Source: Xenopus tropicalis
Taxonomy: Eukaryota > Chordata > Amphibia > Anura > Pipidae
Reading direction: 5' to 3'
Assembly: GCF_000004195.4 (NCBI RefSeq)
Contig: NC_030679.2
Coordinates: 145,888,243-145,952,242 of the forward strand
Length of the DNA: 64,000 nt
A model generated the notes under the pieces. That model saw only the letters and a list, made by a program, of their open reading frames with translations. It ran no database searches and was not told where the DNA came from. This document shows, one piece after another, positions 37,801 to 49,500 of this stretch. The position numbers and the translations under genes were made by a program. Positions within the stretch are counted from its first letter, which is position 1, and each line of letters begins with the position of its first letter.

Positions 37801-40800
37801 AATCATATTTGTTGCAATGAGTAGGAAAGTTTCGGATTCATTCAAGCTTCGGTTGGAGCTGCAGAGTGCCATTGAGCCCTATGGGAGACTTTCCTTGGGC
37901 CGGGTTGGAGCTGCAGAGTGCCATTGAGCCCTATGGGAGACTTTCCTTGGGCCGGGTTGGAGCTGCAGAGTGCCATTGAGCCCTATGGGAGACTTTCCTT
38001 GGGCCAGGTTGGAGCTGCAGAGTGCCATTGAGCCCTATGGGAGGCTTTCCTTGGGCCGGGTTGGAGCTGCAGAGTGCCATTGAGCCCTATGGGAGGCTTT
38101 CCTTGGGCCGGGTTGGAGCTGCAGAGTGCCACTGAGCCCTATGGGAGACTTTCCTTGGGCCGGGTTGGAGCTGCAGAGTGCCACTGAGCCCTATGGGAGA
38201 CTTTCCTTGGGCCGGGTTGGAGCTGCAGAGTGCCATTGAGCCCTATGGGAGACTTTCCTTGGGCCGGGTTGGAGCTGCAGAGTGCCATTGAGCCCTATGG
38301 GAGACTTTCCTTGGGCCGGGTTGGAGCTGCAGAGTGCCATTGAGCCCTATGGGAGACTTTCCTTGGGCCGGGTTGGAGCTACAGAGTGCCATTGAGCCCT
38401 ATGGGAGACTTTCCTTGGGCCGGGTTGGAGCTGCAGAGTGCCATTGAGCCCTATGGGAGACTTTCCTTGGGCCGGGTTGGAGCTACAGAGTGCCATTGAG
38501 CCCTATGGGAGACTTTCCTTGGGCCGGGTTGGAGCTGCAGAGTGCCATTGAGCCCTATGGGAGGCTTTCCTTGGGCCGGGTTGGAGCTGCAGAGTGCCAT
38601 TGAGCCCTATGGGAGACTTTCCTTGGGCCGGGTTGGAGCTGCAGAGTGCCATTGAGCCCTATGGGAGACTTTCCTTGGGCCGGGTTGGAGCTGCAGAGTG
38701 CCATTGAGCCCTATGGGAGACTTTCCTTGGGCCGGGTTGGAGCTGCAGAGTGCCATTGAGCCCTATGGGAGACTTTCCTTGGGCCGGGTTGGAGCTGCAG
38801 AGTGCCATTGAGCCCTATGGGAGACTTTCCTTGGGCCGGGTTGGAGCTACAGAGTGCCATTGAGCCCTATGGGAGACTTTCCTTGGGCCGGGTTGGAGCT
38901 GCAGAGTGCCATTGAGCCCTATGGGAGACTTTCCTTGGGCCGGGTTGGAGCTGCAGAGTGCCATTGAGCCCTATGGGAGACTTTCCTTGGGCCGGGTTGG
39001 AGCTGCAGAGTGCCATTGAGCCCTATGGGAGACTTTCCTTGGGCCGGGTTGGAGCTGCAGAGTGCCATTGAGCCCTATGGGAGACTTTCCTTGGGCCGGG
39101 TTGGAGCTGCAGAGTGCCATTGAGGCCTATGGGAGGCTTTCCTTGGGCCGGGTTGGAGCTGCAGAGTGCCATTGAGCCCTATGGGAGACTTTCCTTGGGC
39201 CGGGTTGGAGCTGCAGAGTGCCATTGAGCCCTATGGGAGACTTTCCTTGGGCCGGGTTGGAGCTGCAGAGTGCCATTGAGCCCTATGGGAGACTTTCCTT
39301 GGGCCGGGTTGGAGCTACAGAGTGCCATTGAGCCCTATGGGAGACTTTCCTTGGGCCGGGTTGGAGCTGCAGAGTGCCATTGAGCCCTATGGGAGACTTT
39401 CCTTGGGCCGGGTTGGAGCTGCAGAGTGCCATTGAGCCCTATGGGAGACTTTCCTTGGGCCGGGTTGGAGCTACAGAGTGCCATTGAGCCCTATGGGAGA
39501 CTTTCCTTGGGCCGGGTTGGAGCTGCAGAGTGCCATTGAGCCCTATGGGAGACTTTCCTTGGGCCGGGTTGGAGCTGCAGAGTGCCATTGAGCCCTATGG
39601 GAGACTTTCCTCGGGCCGGGTTGGAGCTGCAGAGTGCCATTGAGCCCTATGGGAGACTTTCCTTGGGCCGGGTTGGAGCTGCAGAGTGCCATTGAGCCCT
39701 ATGGGAGACTTTCCTTGGGCCGGGTTGGAGCTGCAGAGTGCCATTGAGCCCTATGGGAGACTTTCCTTGGGCCGGGTTGGAGCTGCAGAGTGCCATTGAG
39801 CCCTATGGGAGACTTTCCTTGGGCCGGGTTGGAGCTGCAGAGTGCCATTGAGCCCTATGGGAGACTTTCCTTGGGCCGGGTTGGAGCTGCAGAGTGCCAT
39901 TGAGCCCTATGGGAGACTTTCCTTGGGCCGGGTTGGAGCTGCAGAGTGCCATTGAGCCCTATGGGAGACTTTCCTTGGGCCAGGTTGGAGCTGCAGAGTG
40001 CCATTGAGCCCTATGGGAGACTTTCCTTGGGCCGGGTTGGAGCTGCAGAGTGCCATTGAGCCCTATGGGAGACTTTCCTTGGGCCAGGTTGGAGCTGCAG
40101 AGTGCCATTGAGCCCTATGGGAGACTTTCCTTGGGCCGGGTTGGAGCTGCAGAGTGCCATTGAGCCCTATGGGAGACTTTCCTTGGGCCGGGTTGGAGCT
40201 GCAGAGTGCCATTGAGCCCTATGGGAGACTTTCCTTGGGCCGGGTTGGAGCTGCAGAGTGCCATTGAGCCCTATGGGAGACTTTCCTTGGGCCGGGTTGG
40301 AGCTGCAGAGTGCCATTGAGCCCTATGGGAGACTTTCCTTGGGCCGGGTTGGAGCTGCAGAGTGCCATTGAGCCCTATGGGAGACTTTCCTTGGGCTGGG
40401 TTGGAGCTGCAGAGTGCCATTGAGCCCTATGGGAGACTTTCCTTGGGCCGGGTTGGAGCTGCAGAGTGCCATTGAGCCCTATGGGAGACTTTCCTTGGGC
40501 CGGGTTGGAGCTGCAGAGTGCCATTGAGCCCTATGGGAGACTTTCCTTGGGCCGGGTTGGAGCTGCAGAGTGCCATTGAGCCCTATGGGAGACTTTCCTT
40601 GGGCCGGGTTGGAGCTGCAGAGTGCCATTGAGCCCTATGGGAGACTTTCCTTGGGCCGGGTTGGAGCTGCAGAGTGCCATTGAGCCCTATGGGAGACTTT
40701 CCTTGGGCCGGGTTGGAGCTGCAGAGTGCCATTGAGCCCTATGGGAGGCTTTCCTTGGGCCAGGTTGGAGCTGCAGAGTGCCATTGAGCCCTATGGGAGA

Positions 40801-43369
40801 CTTTCCTTGGGCCGGGTTGGAGCTGCAGAGTGCCATTGAGCCCTATGGGAGACTTTCCTTGGGCCGGGTTGGAGCTGCAGAGTGCCATTGAGCCCTATGG
40901 GAGACTTTCCTTGGGCCGGGTTGGAGCTGCAGAGTGCCATTGAGCCCTATGGGAGACTTTCCTTGGGCCAGGTTGGAGCTGCAGAGTGCCATTGAGCCCT
41001 ATGGGAGACTTTCCTTGGGCCGGGTTGGAGCTGCAGGGTGCCATTGAGTCCTATGGGAGACTTTCCTTGGGCCGGGTTGGAGCTGCAGAGTGCCATTGAG
41101 CCCTATGGGAGACTTTCCTTGGGCCGGGTTGGAGCTGCAGAGTGCCATTGAGCCCTATGGGAGGTTTTCCTTGGGCCGGGTTGGAGCTGCAGAGTGCCAT
41201 TGAGCCCTATGGGAGACTTTCCTTGGGCCGGGTTGGAGCTGCAGAGTGCCATTGAGCCCTATGGGAGACTTTCCTTGGGCCGGGTTGGAGCTGCAGAGTG
41301 CCATTGAGCCCTATGGGAGACTTTCCTTGGGCCGGGTTGGAGCTGCAGAGTGCCATTGAGCCCTATGGGAGACTTTCCTTGGGCCAGGTTGGAGCTGCAG
41401 AATGCCATTGACCCTATGGGAGGCTTCCAAAAACATGCACAGAAGGATCAAAGTCAGGAAGATTTTCACGCCGTTTACGATAGTTTGGATACAAAAATTT
41501 CTGAACTTTTTGATCGTACTGCAATATTTTTGTATGACCATGATACAAAATGTTCGCGCTTTTAGCGCATATTAGAAAATATTGTATTTAATCTGAATTT
41601 TTTCATTCAGACTTTTAGAAGTGCGAAATTCGGACTTTGATAAATGGGCCCATAAAAGTAGTGTTTATTAAGTCAAAAAAGTTGCCTTTTTTGTACTTTT
41701 TTTGTTTGTATTTTTTCAGTTCAGATTTTTTGATAAAATGACTGCCATTCATGGAAGCTGGTTTTTTCGTGGTTTCTTAATAGTAAAAATGACAAAAAAT
41801 TATGACTTTTTGTAAATCTGTCCCCATAGTTTTATTAATTTAGATAAATCTCAGTATCTTATAACATATTTTTTTCTTTTACTTTTGACATATGAAAAAT
41901 GTTAAAGATGGAATGTGCTTTTCCCTCTGTTCAGCTATTGGGTTATTTTAAGAATGTCCGGGTGAAACTAAGCAACAATCGGGAAGTATTTTTTGATAAG
42001 GATGGAAACCCACCGGCTGTTTATGATATAGTCAACTGGCAGCTGGGATTGGATGGAACCATCAAGCAAATGAAAGTGGGAAGCTACGACACTTTGAATC
42101 CTTCTGGGGACATTTTCAGCATCAACAAAAAGTTAATTTGGTGGCCTACAGGGAATCAGGAGGTAAATAACCAAAAATGACCGCTACATTGCATCACATT
42201 CAGGCTTGAACAAAAAAGTAATGTTTGACATTGGTTTGATAGTAGACTTTGTTCCTTGCAAGATTCCGTTATCCGAGTGCAGTCAGAGTTGCCCGGTAGG
42301 GTTTAAAAAGGCAGTAATAGAAGGAGCGCCAGTGTGCTGCTTTCATTGTGTTCCCTGCGCCCAAGGAGAGGTCTCCAATCAGACGGGTGGGTAAAACATT
42401 AGGAGCTGCAATATTTAATGTGTTGCCAAGACATTATCTGCAAATTGTTGTTATTTGTACTTTTCAGATGCCATTGAGTGCTGGAAGTGCCCCTGGGACA
42501 TGTGGCCCAACAGTAAAAGAGACAGATGTTTTCGAAAACCCATTGAGTTCCTTTCCTATGAGGATTACTTGGGCATCACCCTGGCAACAATCAGTACTTT
42601 CTCCTCTATGGTCCCAATTTTTATCTTTCGACTTTTCATTCATTATAAATCCACCCCAACTGTGAGAGCCAACAACTATTCAGTGAGTTGTATTCTCTTA
42701 GTATCTCTGTCTTTCTGCTTCCTCTGTGCTTTGGCTTTCATTGGTTACCCCCAACCTGAGAAGTGCCTTCTGCGCCAGGCGGCATTTGGCCTTGTCTTTA
42801 CCCTCTGTGTATCCTGCATTTTGGCCAAAACTGTTATTGTTGTTTTTGCCTTCATGGCCACTAAACCCGGGAGCAGCCTCAAAAAATGGACAACTCCCCG
42901 TGTGCCCTACATGATCATTACCATCTGCACCTTCATACAACTCACTTTGTGCATTTTCTGGCTCTCTATCTCCCCTCCTTTCCCACAATACAATATTGAA
43001 GCCAAACCAGGGATCATTGTTGTAGAGTGCAATGAAAACTCTCAGTTTGCTTTCTGGTGCATGCTGGGATATCTTGGCCTCTTGGCCTCCATCAGTTTCA
43101 TTGTTGCATTCCTGGCCAGACGCCTCCCTGACAGTTTCAATGAAGCCAAATTGATCACATTCAGTATGTTGGCCTTCCTCAGTGTGTGGGTGTACTTTAT
43201 CCCAGCCTCTCTCAGTGCCCAGGGCAAATATACTGTTGCCATGGAGATCTTTGCAATTCTGACTTCGAGCTGGGCTCTCATGTTCTGCATATTCCTCCCC
43301 AAATGTTTCATTATATTGTTTAGACCCAACATGAACTCCAGGGAAAACATCCTGGCAGGTACCAAATAA
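28810..43369 (+). CDS. V2R gene 4, complete mosaic, 864 aa
   Basis: Coding exons: 28810-28814, 29546-29758, 31458-31749, 34555-35385, 41935-42162, 42263-42386, 42468-43369 (2595 nt, frame open). Domain order is as in gene 2, with the 7TM core starting near residue 598. It has GHSKS where genes 2-3 have GHSTS in the ligand pocket, and YSTSSLLSD is kept. Exons 1-3 and the first half of exon 4 resemble genes 2-3; exons 5-6 (LGYFKNVRVKLSNN, FKKAVIEGAPVCC) resemble gene 5; the first half of exon 7 again matches gene 3; and its end (NMNSRENILAGTK) is private. The gene is enlarged by big repeats in introns 2, 3 and 4. The nearest AATAAA (43365-43370) overlaps the stop codon, so the poly(A) site is unclear. 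Confidence 0.92.
28954..29523. repeat. 134-bp minisatellite, intron 1 of gene 4
   Basis: About four units plus a partial unit of the same repeat as in genes 2 and 3, ending just before the exon 2 acceptor. Confidence 0.92.
29909..31079. mobile_element. TA-flanked MITE with 112/113-bp array, intron 2 of gene 4
   Basis: About nine tandem 112/113-bp units run from 29909 to about 30935, followed by the normal right end of the family (TAAAATGGAGTCTATGGG, then GGATCCCATACCTG at about 31060-31075, then TA). The left terminal repeat is absent: the sequence enters the array directly at AAGTACAGGTACTG. Confidence 0.82.
31918..33589. mobile_element. hAT MITE with 21/63-bp satellite, intron 3 of gene 4
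   Basis: The ends TAGTGATTGGTGAAATGTTT and CAGATTCGCTCATCACTA are flanked by perfect octamers CTTAACAT (31910-31917 and 33590-33597), a hAT signature. Nearly all the interior is a tandem array of about 21-bp subunits (AGTCGCGGGCGTCAAAAGAAT, AGTCGCGGAGTCAAAATAAAT, AGTTGCGGCGTCAAAATAAAT), often ordered as 63-bp trimers. Minus-strand open frames across it are repeat artefacts. Confidence 0.88.
33648..34030. mobile_element. hAT MITE, decayed, intron 3 of gene 4
   Basis: It starts TAGGGATGAGCGAATCTGTC and ends near GAAAAAATTCGCCAATTG and CCCATCGCT. The interior has the same TTTTTTGTC and CACGCCC short repeats as 19095-19447. I see no clear target duplication. Confidence 0.65.
34187..34320. mobile_element. 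Small palindromic MITE bounded by TTAA
   Basis: TTAAAAATGCAAAAGAACAG and CCAATGAGAATGCT on the left are inverted on the right as ATTCTCATTGGAGGATTC and TTTTGCATTTTAA. The TTAA at both ends fits a Kolobok- or piggyBac-type target; superfamily is not certain. Confidence 0.55.
35500..36225. mobile_element. Cluster of decayed hAT MITE pieces, intron 4 of gene 4
   Basis: At least three partial copies abut: one from about 35505 (GATCTGTCCCATATCGCTTC), one from about 35748 (AGTGATGAGCAAATCTGTAC) to 36000 (CATGTCACTAG), and one from about 36001 (AGTGATGAGTGAATTTTTTC) to 36225 (GGAGAGATTCACTC). All are of the TAGTGATGAGC family. Exact edges are unclear. Confidence 0.6.
36299..37125. mobile_element. 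hAT MITE with 22-bp satellite, intron 4 of gene 4
   Basis: The ends TAGTGATGAGCAAATCTGTC and TTTTTCGCCCATCACTA are flanked by perfect octamers GTCATAAG (36291-36298 and 37126-37133). The interior (about 36415-36990) is some 25 copies of a 22-bp unit, GAGAGACAATTCTTTTTGAT plus two bases. Because the unit has no stop in any minus-strand frame, all three minus frames stay open for about 150-180 codons; none is a gene. Confidence 0.88.
37134..37850. other. Intron 4 of gene 4, left of the 52-bp array
   Basis: A/T-rich, unassigned to about 37680. From about 37700 to 37850 the sequence (TTGCGCAACTTTTTCAAAC, TTTATGCAACAATTTGTGC) looks like the left part of the DNA element that hosts the array. Confidence 0.4.
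37851..41430. repeat. 52-bp minisatellite, intron 4 of gene 4
   Basis: About 69 units of 52 bp (GGTTGGAGCTGCAGAGTGCC, ATTGAGCCCTATGGGAGACT, TTCCTTGGGCCG), very uniform with scattered single-base variants (GCTACAG, GAGGCTT, GGGCCAG). The array accounts for more than half of the intron. Confidence 0.96.
41431..41660. mobile_element. Right flank of the element hosting the 52-bp array
   Basis: This A/T-rich stretch ends CGGACTTTGATAAATGGGCC, a terminus common in frog non-autonomous DNA transposons, from knowledge of such repeats. It suggests that the 52-bp array expanded inside such an element, with its left end near 37700. Inference. Confidence 0.45.
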
Positions 43370-45280
43370 AAAAACTCATCTTGAAACACTGTGGCAGATT
43401 ACCTCTTCTATTATACCATTAGTTTCACTATTTGCTTGAATACACATTTTAATGGAGGTTTTGGGTTGGCCAATGACCTCATGTTTGACCAAGATCATGA
43501 GGCAGCAATACCTTATTCTAGCTGCTCTCCAGTAGAACACCATTATACTGCAGCTCTTTTTTCAGTTGGGTCCTCTCGAGGTAGTAGCAGAAAGTATTTA
43601 AGAAGCTTAACTGTAGCTCTCAACATGTTCTTACTACAAGTACTTTATAAAATAAGTGGGTGCCAGTGATTCTTAACCAATAAGAATATTTATTGAACAG
43701 TGTAAATGCACTCCCCGAGTACAACAATGAATGAGGCAAGAATAAGTGGTACAGCAAAGGTCACACAATATATACTTGGTCAGCACCAAAACACTTAGAA
43801 GATAGAACATGTTCAGTATTAGTCTTTCCGTGTAATGGATCCCCATCCAGTAGAAGCCTCTCAGAGATAACACTAGCCTTGGTCTTATTATAGTCTGTGA
43901 TCCATACACTTTGATGGTTAGTGTTGCCTTGGAGAACTAACTCCGCCCTACTGCACCTCAGTAGAGTTTAACACTCCTCTAAGCTGACCTGTCTAACTCA
44001 CAACTCCTATGGGCGTGCTTTTCCAGAAACTATATCTTTACCTCATTCATATATTCCTTGTACACCAACTCCTCTAAGGATGCTGATCTCCTTGGTCTTC
44101 CAAGCTTGATGTTGGACCTTATGCTCCAGGCTCCCAGCACATCAGGCCCTGATGTTAGGTGAAAACCAAAGGAAGAGCCATGTGCTTCATTACATTACCT
44201 AATGACAGGACCTGGCCAAGCTGACCTATCTAACTCACAACTCCTATGGGCGTGCTATTGCAGAACCTGCTATGCACTATCTTTACCTCATTCACATATT
44301 TCCTGTACACCAACTTCTCTAAGGATGCTGATCTCCTTGGGCTTCCATGATGTTGGACCTTATGCCCCAGGCTCCCAGCACATCAGGTCCTAATATTAGG
44401 TGAAAACCAAAGGAAGAGCCATGTGCTTCCTTTCATTATATTACCTAAAGACAGGACCTGGCCAAGCTGACCTGTCTAACTCACAACTCCTATGGGCGTG
44501 CTTTTCCAGAAACTTCAATGCACTATCTTTACCTCATTCATATATTCCCTGTACACCAACTTCTCTAAGGATGCTAATCTTCTTGGGCTTCCAAGCTTGA
44601 TGTTGGACCTTATGCTCCAGGCTCCCAGCACATCAGGTCTTGATATTTGGTGAAACCAAAGGAAGAGCAATGCTTCCTTTCATTATATTACCTAAAGACA
44701 GGACCTGGCCAAGATTCCTGGGCCAGTTAGGGAAACCTTGCAACCAGGGTATAGGCAAAGGAACCGGGACCTTCTGAGCAGTTGGGGAATTTTTGTGTCC
44801 TCTATCCCCAAATCTTTTGCTCATAAGAAGTCAGATTTGCTCATAACAAGTCGGAAATAATAAAAAAAACCTGTATGATTATTTTATGAAGAGAATGTTC
44901 TCTTGAGGGTTACCGAACCTGAAAAGTTGAAGCAACTCAGAGTGTTGGGTGACTGGAGCACAATCAAAAGATCCCATCAGCCATTGCTACACATTTTACA
45001 TTGTCCATCATTTCTTCCAAGGGCGTTCTGCTGAATTTTTCTGAAGAAACATATTGGCCCTGATATTTGAATGTTTTTATTTAAATGACATTCATGATGG
45101 AAAGGTGGCAGGGGGGAGTACACAGAAGAGTACCACCCAACATGGTGTAACTAAAATCAGACTCAAAGTGGTAAAATCAGACCTGATTTTAAATTTGGGC
45201 CCAGTGGTGACCTAATTAATCAATTGGTAAAATAGATTAATTAGCTCAGAAACTTTTGCTGCCGATTCAAATCCTTTAGA
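43370..45280. other. Gene 4 to gene 5 spacer, first part, with 240-bp tandem repeat
   Basis: No gene seen. At 43981-44700 a unit of about 240 bp (AAGCTGACCTGTCTAACTCA, CCTATGGGCGTGC, TTGATGTTGGACCTTATGC, GGTGAAAACCAAAGGAAGAG) is repeated three times. Unit starts are at 43981, 44218 and 44464. The rest is unassigned. Confidence 0.7.
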
Positions 45281-45281
45281 C

Positions 45282-45550
45282 CAGTGATCCCCAACCAGTG
45301 GCTCGGAGGCAACCCAACCCCTTGGATGTTGCTCTCAGTGCCCCCAAACGAGGGAGTTATTTTTGAATTCCTGACTTGGGGGCAAGTTTTGGTTGAATAA
45401 AAACAAATAAAGCCCCTGTAAGCTGATAGGGTGCATAGAGGCTGCCTAATAGCCAATCACAGCACCTCCATAAATTTTTATGATGTTTGTGTTGCTCTCC
45501 AAGTCTTTTTACATTTGACTTTGGTTCATGATTAAGGTTGGGGATCCCTG
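45282..45550. mobile_element. hAT MITE, complete, 269 bp
   Basis: The ends CAGTGATCCCCAACC and GGTTGGGGATCCCTG are inverted repeats flanked by perfect octamers CTTTAGAC (45274-45281 and 45551-45558). It is the best-preserved copy here of the family also at 9812, 52638 and 62215. Confidence 0.9.
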
Positions 45551-45558
45551 CTTTAGAC

Positions 45559-46400
45559 CGATTCAGCAGCTGATATGCCCATATTTGGGCACCCCCAATG
45601 GGCTTACCCTACCAACATCTCACCTAAAATTGGGCAGATCTTGATCAGGCAGGATTGATTTTCCATCGAATTGGAGACCAAATCAGCTCCTTGATGTGGT
45701 CCTCAGTCCAACGGCACCTATACCCACAAGTTTGATTTTGATGGTTTGGCCCTAGGTCTAAATGATCAAATTAGCCTGATATCACCCACCTTAGGTGGGC
45801 CCATTAGGAGAAGATCCATTCATTTGGCAACCTTAGCCAAACAAGCAGATCTCACCGTGTATGGTCACCTTTAGTCCTGCACATGGAAACTGGTGCATTG
45901 GGTAAAAGTTCTTGAAGTCAATTGGCAACTTTTTTTACATGTAACATTTTTTACACTCCTTTTTTTTTGTCTTGACAACTTTTTGTCTTTTTTCTGCGGT
46001 GAATTTTATGGCAAAATATGGAATTTCTCTGCTAATCCACGCCGGGAGAAAAAAAAAACTAGTTTCACTAATTATAGGTAAGTGATGAACTTACTTAATT
46101 TTATTAGGGGTTGAAAAACCTTTTTTTACAGAAAGGTCTGTGACATTGTTAAAATGTCTCTACGTCTCTGCCAGATATAAAAGACGGGATGTCTCTTTAG
46201 CAAAGGAGAAGATCAAAGTGAAAAGGTGAAGATTAAAGTCTACTGTTATAAAATTATCTGCTCTCAACCTCAGCTACTATCCATCTTGGTAATGATTTAT
46301 ACGATGAATGCATTAAGGGCCCCGAGGTACTGCAGGTGAACATTCCATCTCTATGGACCTCCTGGGGCCTGAAAAAACCGAGAGTAATTGCAGAGTGTAA
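45559..46400. other. Gene 5 upstream spacer
   Basis: No gene seen. A fragment of the TAGTGATGAGC MITE family is likely at about 45915-46070 (GCGGTGAATTTTATGGCAAA, then CCACGCCGGGAG). The rest is unassigned. Confidence 0.45.
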
Positions 46401-46510
46401 TTATACCTAAGGGAGCAGCTCTGGTCCTCTGTGGATATTCCCATCCCTAATATATTATATATAAATCCGTAGAAACAGACGGAGTGCTACGGGCGGGAAG
46501 GCAGAATGAG
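46400..46510 (+). promoter_or_regulatory. Gene 5 promoter and micro-exon 1
   Basis: ACCTAAGGGA is at 46405-46414, followed by GTCCTCTGTGGATATTC as in gene 6. A canonical TATATATAAA box is at 46456-46465 and ATG at 46506-46508. Exon end is 46510 with donor GTAGGA, weaker than the GTAAGG of the other genes. Confidence 0.75.
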
Positions 46511-49500
46511 GTAGGAGCAAATTTATATTAACATTGCAACTGTAGCTTTGTGCCGTGTGTGTGTATGGCTGTGTGTTTGTGCTGGGGATATATGCTGTTG
46601 AAGGACAGTAGAGTAGATGTTGTGCAGAGAAGGAAGAACAGATACCTGTTGGTTAAATTATTATTGGAAATCACTATGTAACTTATATGTATGTATGTAT
46701 GTATATGAAACCCCTTTTTGGCTATATTAGTCAAAATGTCCAGCTAGAGATAGAGCATGGGGTACATTGGACTCCTCTTCCACAGGATGGGCCTTCACTA
46801 AGGGGAAGTTTTCTCTATAAGGGTTCAATGAATAGATGGACGCCAGAAGCTCTTGCAAAACAAAATAACAGATGATTTATTTGTCCCAGACAAACACTCC
46901 TATGAGGTATAGCAATTTCTCAGCAGGGAAATTGATGGTCAAGTAGATCAAGCATAAGAGTATGGTGTTCACCGGTTTATCCCTCTCTTGCAGAGTATGG
47001 GCAGAGTAAAGACAACCAACAGAGTGACAGGAACATAAAAGTCCACTGGTTTTTCCCTCTCTTGCAGAGTATGGGCAGGGTAAAGACAACCAACAGAGTG
47101 AGAAGAACATAGCAAGTCCACCAGTTTATCCCTCTCTTGCAGAGTATGGGCAGAGTAAAGACAACCAACAGAGTGACAGGAACATAAAAGTCCACTGGTT
47201 TTTCCCTCTCTTGCAGAGTATGGGCAGGGTAAAGACAACCAACAGAGTGACAGGAACATAGGAAGCCCACCGGTTTATCCCTCTCTTGCAGAGTATGGGC
47301 AGGGTAAAGACAACCAACAGAGTGACAGGAACATAGGCAGTCCACTGGTTTATCCCTCTTGTGCAGAGTATGGGCAGGGTTAGGACAACCAACAGAGTGA
47401 GAAGAACATAGGCAGTTCACCGGTTTATCCCTCTCTTGCAGAGTATGGGCAGGGTTAGGACAACCAACAGAGTGAGAAGAACATAGGAAGCCCACCGGTT
47501 TATCCCTCTCTTGCAGAGTATGGGCAGGGTATAGACAACCAACAGAGTGAGAGGAACATAGGAAGCCCACCGGTTTATCCCTCTCTTGCAGAGTATGGGC
47601 AGGGTATAGACAACCAACAGAGTGAGAGGAACATAGGAAGCCCACCGGTTTATCCCTCTCTTGCAGAGTATGGGCAGGGTATAGACAACCAACAGAGTGA
47701 GAGGAACATAGGAAGTCCACCGGTTTATCCCACCTTGGATAAGTTTGGGCAGGGTTAAACTAAACTACTGCGTCCCTATTCTCGGGCAGTAAGCCTGTAG
47801 GAGACTACTCCTTTACTCTCCTGGTTGGAGCTGGAAAGCTGCTCTTTCTATATAAGTGCTGACTGGCTCACATTCCTAGAAAGTGCTATGAAATGATATA
47901 ACCTATGCTTTCTATACCTCATTAACGGGGTCCCTGCTCCCTGATTTCACTAAGGGTGATGGTCTCCCTTAGAGCAAATACTTCTGGGCCGGTGTGGATC
48001 CCAGGCTTCATGCAGATCAGATCAGATCAGAAATAACAGGCCAAGAAGGCAGAACCACCCCTTCCCCCCCAAAAGAGTTTAATAAATCCATATTGGAAAG
48101 TTGCATATAATTATGGTTTTTTTTATTAGGCAAAAAATTATTTTTGGAGTTGACATGTCCTTTAATACTGAAAGAGAGTTTTGCCTTCATAAATATTAGC
48201 TGGCAGAGCAGGGGTTATTGTCCCCGTGCCTTTGGGATCGGAACGCTCGGTATTTCTATGCTATTAATGAATGTTTCCTCATTGCACTGCAGGCTGATGT
48301 CCAATTTATACAGAACATTTTTGCATCTAATCCTGATTTGCCAAGTCCCCGCCTCCTGTTCCAAGGAGGAACTTAATAATTTGGACCAGAATGGGATTCT
48401 TGTGCCTGGAGATATTCTAATAGGAGCCGTGATGCCTATTCACGTCGGTAGCCTTTCTTCTATGGCCACCTATCATGAAAAGCCACTTCCAGATATCTGC
48501 ACAATGTAAGTAATTTTTTGGAGGCCGGGGGAAATTAACTCCTTTTTCTCACTCTGGGCTATTTATTAGTGTGGGGGTTCCAGGATAGTTACATAGTTAA
48601 GTTGGGTTGAAAAAAAGACCATCAAGTTCAACCCTTTCAAAATTCAGGAGGGAAGCTGCTTATATCCCCCATGATCCTGTATTCTTATGGGCTCTGGTTC
48701 CAAGTGCATCATTTCAATAATTTAGGCAGTGCTGTCAAACTGGTGGGCCCCCCACCACTTCTGTGGGGCCCCTCACCCTATTAATGTGGGGTATGTGTAT
48801 TTTATACATGAATTGGAGTCAGAGCATATCTTATAAATTCTTAACTGTCTACACTACAGGTTCCTTGCTGAATTCTATCAGCATTTCCAAGCCTTAAGGT
48901 TTGCACTGGAGGAGATAAATGGAAATCCCACTCTCCTTCCTAACAAGACCCTGGGTTTTTATGTCTATGATTCCTGTGCAGCTCTGAGAAGAGAGATAGA
49001 GGGAACACTCTGGATCCTGACTGGTAAGAGCCAGGCAATACCAAACTATTCCTGCAGGGAAAAACCTCCTCTGACTGCCATCATCGGCCACTCAAAGTCC
49101 ACTTATTCCATCCTTATGGCTCACATCCTAGGACTGTACAAATATCCACAGGTAGGAAGGTTTACGATATCAAGGGGGAGTCTTAACAATATCATAGGGA
49201 CTCTGTATTAAAGTCAAATATGCTTTATTTTATATACTGGACTCCAGCCTAGAGGTTTGGTGGGCTTATTATAACATCTATGTTTTCAAAGACGTCTACA
49301 GGATCTCCCCATCTTTGATCTTGATAGCCATATCTTCTGTGCCAGTGGCACTGTACATGCTCATTGTGCTGGGCTGCAGTGGTCAACAATTGATCCTATA
49401 GCAGTGTTAACAAATTTTGATGCAGAATGCAATGGTTTCTATTATGCCATATAATCTGAATTGATTACAATTTGGACTGGCCAGCAAGGCACTGGGCAAA

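Noticed and set aside
46977..47720. 247-codon minus-strand frame
   Set aside because: It repeats a 25-residue block because of the 75-bp array in a dispersed repeat; other frames of the same array are open too.
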